Part shown: in pieces, positions 6,540-7,589 of the stretch
Numbering within the stretch: the first letter of the stretch is position 1
How the letters are laid out: each line of letters opens with the position of its first letter
Origin: an uncultured Clostridia bacterium
GTDB taxonomy: Bacteria; Bacillota; Clostridia; Oscillospirales; Acutalibacteraceae
Assembly: GCA_946539105.1 (NCBI GenBank)
Contig: CAMNHG010000063.1
Span: forward strand, 1-7,589
DNA length: 7,589 bases
Direction of reading: 5' to 3'
Notes under the pieces: model-generated
What the model was told of the DNA's origin: nothing
What the model saw: the letters and a program-made list of their open reading frames with translations, nothing else
Database searches by the model: none
Translations under genes and position numbers: made by a program

Positions 6540-6573
6540 ATGGCAAATTGTTGATGTAAAAGGCGGAGATATT

Positions 6574-7029
6574 ATGGTTAGCCGAAAAGAGTATAATAAA
6601 ATTGTGGAGCGCAACTCGCCCAAATCCAAAACCCTGCAAAACTGCGCGAGGGCGTTTGTGTTCGGCGGAGCATTTTGCGCGCTCGGTCAGGGAATAATGG
6701 AGATTATTTCGCTCTGGGGCGTTAAGGAGCAGGACGCGAGGACGCTGACGTCCGTCGCGCTGATATTTTTGGGAATACTGTTGACCTTGCTCGGCGTGTA
6801 CGACAAAATCGCAAAGCACGCAGGCGCAGGCACGCTCGTGCCGATTACAGGCTTCGCGAACGCCGTAAGTGCGCCTGCGATTGAGTTCAAAACCGAGGGC
6901 TTCATCACGGGAGTAGGGGCAAAAATGTTCATCATCGCGGGCCCGGTGATAGTGTACGGCACGTCCGCCGCGATAATCTACGGCGCGGTGCTGTGGGTAC
7001 TGCACATGTTCGGGATAACGCTGTTTTAG
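6574..7029 (+). CDS. spoVAC: Stage V sporulation protein AC (SpoVAC)
   Basis: 151 residues, the usual length of SpoVAC. The conserved core is LLGVYDKIAKHAGAGTLVPITGFANAVSAPAIEFKTEGF (73-110), followed by GVGAKMF (113-119). The N-terminus has the typical YNKIVERNSPK...LQNCARAF pattern. Hydrophobic stretches at about 25-48, 56-77 and 113-147 are membrane segments. SpoVA proteins move dipicolinic acid into the forespore and out during germination, in the spore inner membrane; Bacillus SpoVAC behaves as a mechanosensitive channel. ATG 6574 follows GGAG (6565-6568) with a five-base gap; the next gene on the other side is divergent. Normally spoVAD and spoVAE follow, but here at least 560 bp of repeats follow and no other spoVA gene is seen. 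The TAG stop is part of the first unit of the hairpin array. Confidence 0.95.
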   Translation: MVSRKEYNKIVERNSPKSKTLQNCARAFVFGGAFCALGQGIMEIISLWGVKEQDARTLTSVALIFLGILLTLLGVYDKIAKHAGAGTLVPITGFANAVSAPAIEFKTEGFITGVGAKMFIIAGPVIVYGTSAAIIYGAVLWVLHMFGITLF

Positions 7030-7224
7030 CTAAATTGCGCTTTGCGCAGCTAAATTGCCGCGTTGCGGCAGCTAAATTTCGGCGTTGCCGAAGCTAAATT
7101 TGCCTTCGGCAAGCTAAATTGTTTCCTGCGGAAACAGCTAAATTTGCCTAGCGGCAAGCGAAATTATTTCCGTTGGAAATAGCTAAATTACAGCTCTCGC
7201 TGTAGCTAAATCGCGCTTCGCGCA
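7028..7224 (+). repeat. Array of nine AGCTAAATT repeats separated by variable self-complementary hairpins
   Basis: Copies of AGCTAAATT start at 7028, 7048, 7070, 7092, 7112, 7136, 7157 (AGCGAAATT), 7181 and 7204 (AGCTAAATC), with a decayed tenth at 7224 (AGCAGATTT). Intervals are 20-24 bp, mean 21.8, about two helical turns. Every interval is an inverted repeat that uses the last T of one copy and the first A of the next as its outer pair, except the ninth. Left arms and loops: TGCGC/TTT, TGCCGC/GTT, TTCGGC/GTT, TTGCC/TTC, TGTTTCC/TGC, TTGCC/TAGC, TATTTCC/GTT, TACAGC/TCTC, GCGC/TTC. Stems are 4-7 bp with no internal mismatch, loops 3-4 bases. The constant part is thus a GCTAAAT linker and the stems vary. 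The array starts inside the spoVAC stop codon. No T-tract follows any hairpin. Function unknown. Confidence 0.9.
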
Positions 7225-7255
7225 GCAGATTTAATCTAAACGTTTGTTGATATTC

Positions 7256-7311
7256 GTAGGGGCGGACCCGTGTGTCCGCCCGAGGGCAAGGGCAAGCCTT
7301 GCGTTTGCTAC
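7256..7311. repeat. Dispersed-type palindromic element, GTAGGG head with GC-rich hairpin
   Basis: GTAGGG (7256-7261) overlaps a perfect 8-bp stem, GGGCGGAC (7260-7267) with GTCCGCCC (7274-7281), loop CCGTGT. A second stem follows, GCAAGG (7286-7291) with CCTTGC (7297-7302), and the unit closes with CTAC (7308-7311), complementary to the opening GTAG. Elements with this head are, to my knowledge, frequent between genes of gut clostridia. No T-tract follows. Confidence 0.6.
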
Positions 7312-7321
7312 AATGTTTTAT

Positions 7322-7341
7322 CTAAAATATATACATTTTAG
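7322..7341. repeat. AT-rich hairpin between two palindromic elements
   Basis: CTAAAAT (7322-7328) pairs with ATTTTAG (7335-7341) around ATATAC. Outside it, CTACAA (7308-7313) can pair with TTGTAG (7348-7353), so the flanking elements and this hairpin may form one larger fold. Confidence 0.5.
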
Positions 7342-7347
7342 AATATG

Positions 7348-7435
7348 TTGTAGGGTACGGTCTTGACCGTACCGCAAGTTAAAAGCCAAGCATTTAGTGT
7401 TCAACCTGCGAGTCGGTCAAGACCGACCCCTACAA
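7348..7435. mobile_element. 88-bp MITE-like inverted repeat with TTGTAGGG ends
   Basis: The left end (from 7348) and right end (from 7435, reverse complement) match at 29 of 36 positions and begin TTGTAGGG. Each end holds its own hairpin: GGTACGGTC-TT-GACCGTACC (7354-7373) on the left and GTCGGTC-AA-GACCGAC (7412-7427) on the right. No coding capacity and no clear target duplication. It could be a MITE or a pair of GTAGGG-headed palindromic repeats inserted in opposite directions. Confidence 0.6.
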
Positions 7436-7466
7436 TTATATATGAAAGGTTGGCGGTGTCGGAAAC

Positions 7467-7524
7467 GCAGCCCCCTCCGTCACGGCATAAATGCCGTGCC
7501 ACCTCCCCCGCAAGCGGTGGAGGC
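7467..7524. repeat. Double-hairpin dispersed repeat (GCAGCCCCCTC type)
   Basis: GCAGCCCCCTCCGTCA leads into a perfect palindrome CACGGCAT-AA-ATGCCGTG (7481-7498). A second stem follows, CCTCCCCCGC (7502-7511) with GCGGTGGAGG (7514-7523), with one mismatch. This pattern of CCCCCTC lead, variable hairpin and CTCCCCC hairpin resembles intergenic repeats I know from gut Firmicutes. There is no T-tract and no coding potential. Confidence 0.55.
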
Positions 7525-7544
7525 TTTAAATTGGATAACAAAAA

Positions 7545-7578
7545 ACGCTTCCGGGTTGTTACACTCGGGAGCGTTTTT
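7545..7578. terminator. Bidirectional intrinsic terminator at the window end
   Basis: ACGCTTCCGGGT (7545-7556) pairs with ACTCGGGAGCGT (7563-7574) over 12 positions including two G-T pairs, loop TGTTAC. Five Ts follow at 7574-7578, and As precede at 7540-7545. It could end a gene entering from beyond the right edge on the minus strand, or read-through from spoVAC. Which of these applies cannot be seen. Confidence 0.8.
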
Positions 7579-7589
7579 ATTTGTAGAGA

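Noticed and set aside
6540..6554. Four-codon leader peptide (MANC) before spoVAC
   Set aside because: It has no ribosome binding site and no attenuator structure follows.
6449..6573. Riboswitch or T-box leader of the nifS-thiI operon
   Set aside because: The likely leader is only about 30 bases, too short for a thiamine, cysteine T-box or similar element.
6508..7005. Minus-strand open frame opposite spoVAC
   Set aside because: Arg/His-rich composition, antisense to a conserved gene, and it runs into the promoter region.
7028..7224. CRISPR array
   Set aside because: Repeats are only 9 bases, the intervals 11-15 bases and each interval is an inverted repeat; no cas gene is in the window.
7028..7224. 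Rho-independent terminator series for spoVAC
   Set aside because: None of the nine hairpins is followed by a run of Ts; the linker GCTAAAT separates them.
7028..7224. Integron attC or phage attachment array
   Set aside because: There are no integrase-type core sites, no cassette genes between units and the units are far too short.

Overview
The window looks like chromosomal DNA of a spore-lineage Firmicute, most likely a gut-type clostridium of the Ruminococcaceae/Oscillospiraceae. This is inferred from a spoVAC gene, a ThiI without the rhodanese domain next to its own cysteine desulfurase, a class B sortase, Shine-Dalgarno-led genes, and GTAGGG/palindrome repeats of a kind I associate with that group. 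I could not check this by search.

Layout. Positions 1-152 hold the 3' end of a plus-strand corrinoid adenosyltransferase (cobO). A 236-bp MITE-like element with 32-bp inverted ends (151-386) follows directly on its stop codon, then a bidirectional terminator (398-422). From 6430 down to 421 runs a compact minus-strand operon: cysteine desulfurase (nifS/nifZ type), thiI, a three-part class B sortase, a 139-residue protein, and an ectB-like diaminobutyrate aminotransferase. The gaps are 8, 20 (11 if the upstream TTG is used as the sortase start), 10 and 38 bp. A TATAAT box (6470-6475) lies upstream and the terminator overlaps the last stop codon. The first two genes form a pair: the desulfurase passes sulfur as persulfide to ThiI for 4-thiouridine in tRNA. 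The next two are linked by what look like degenerate MoCF/CinA-type domains, one fused to the N-terminus of the sortase and one free-standing. No ectA or ectC is present, so the aminotransferase probably supplies 2,4-diaminobutyrate for something other than ectoine.

Divergently, 6574-7029 encodes SpoVAC, apparently without spoVAD or spoVAE behind it. The stop codon of spoVAC is part of the first unit of a striking array (7028-7224): nine copies of AGCTAAATT at 20-24-bp intervals, each followed by a different but self-complementary hairpin. The remaining 360 bp are non-coding and filled with dispersed palindromic elements, including an 88-bp MITE-like inverted repeat whose two ends carry compensatory stem changes, and end in a second terminator-like hairpin.

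The two most unusual things here are the hairpin array with a constant linker and variable self-complementary stems, and the sortase fused to a MoCF-like domain with a second MoCF-like protein next door.
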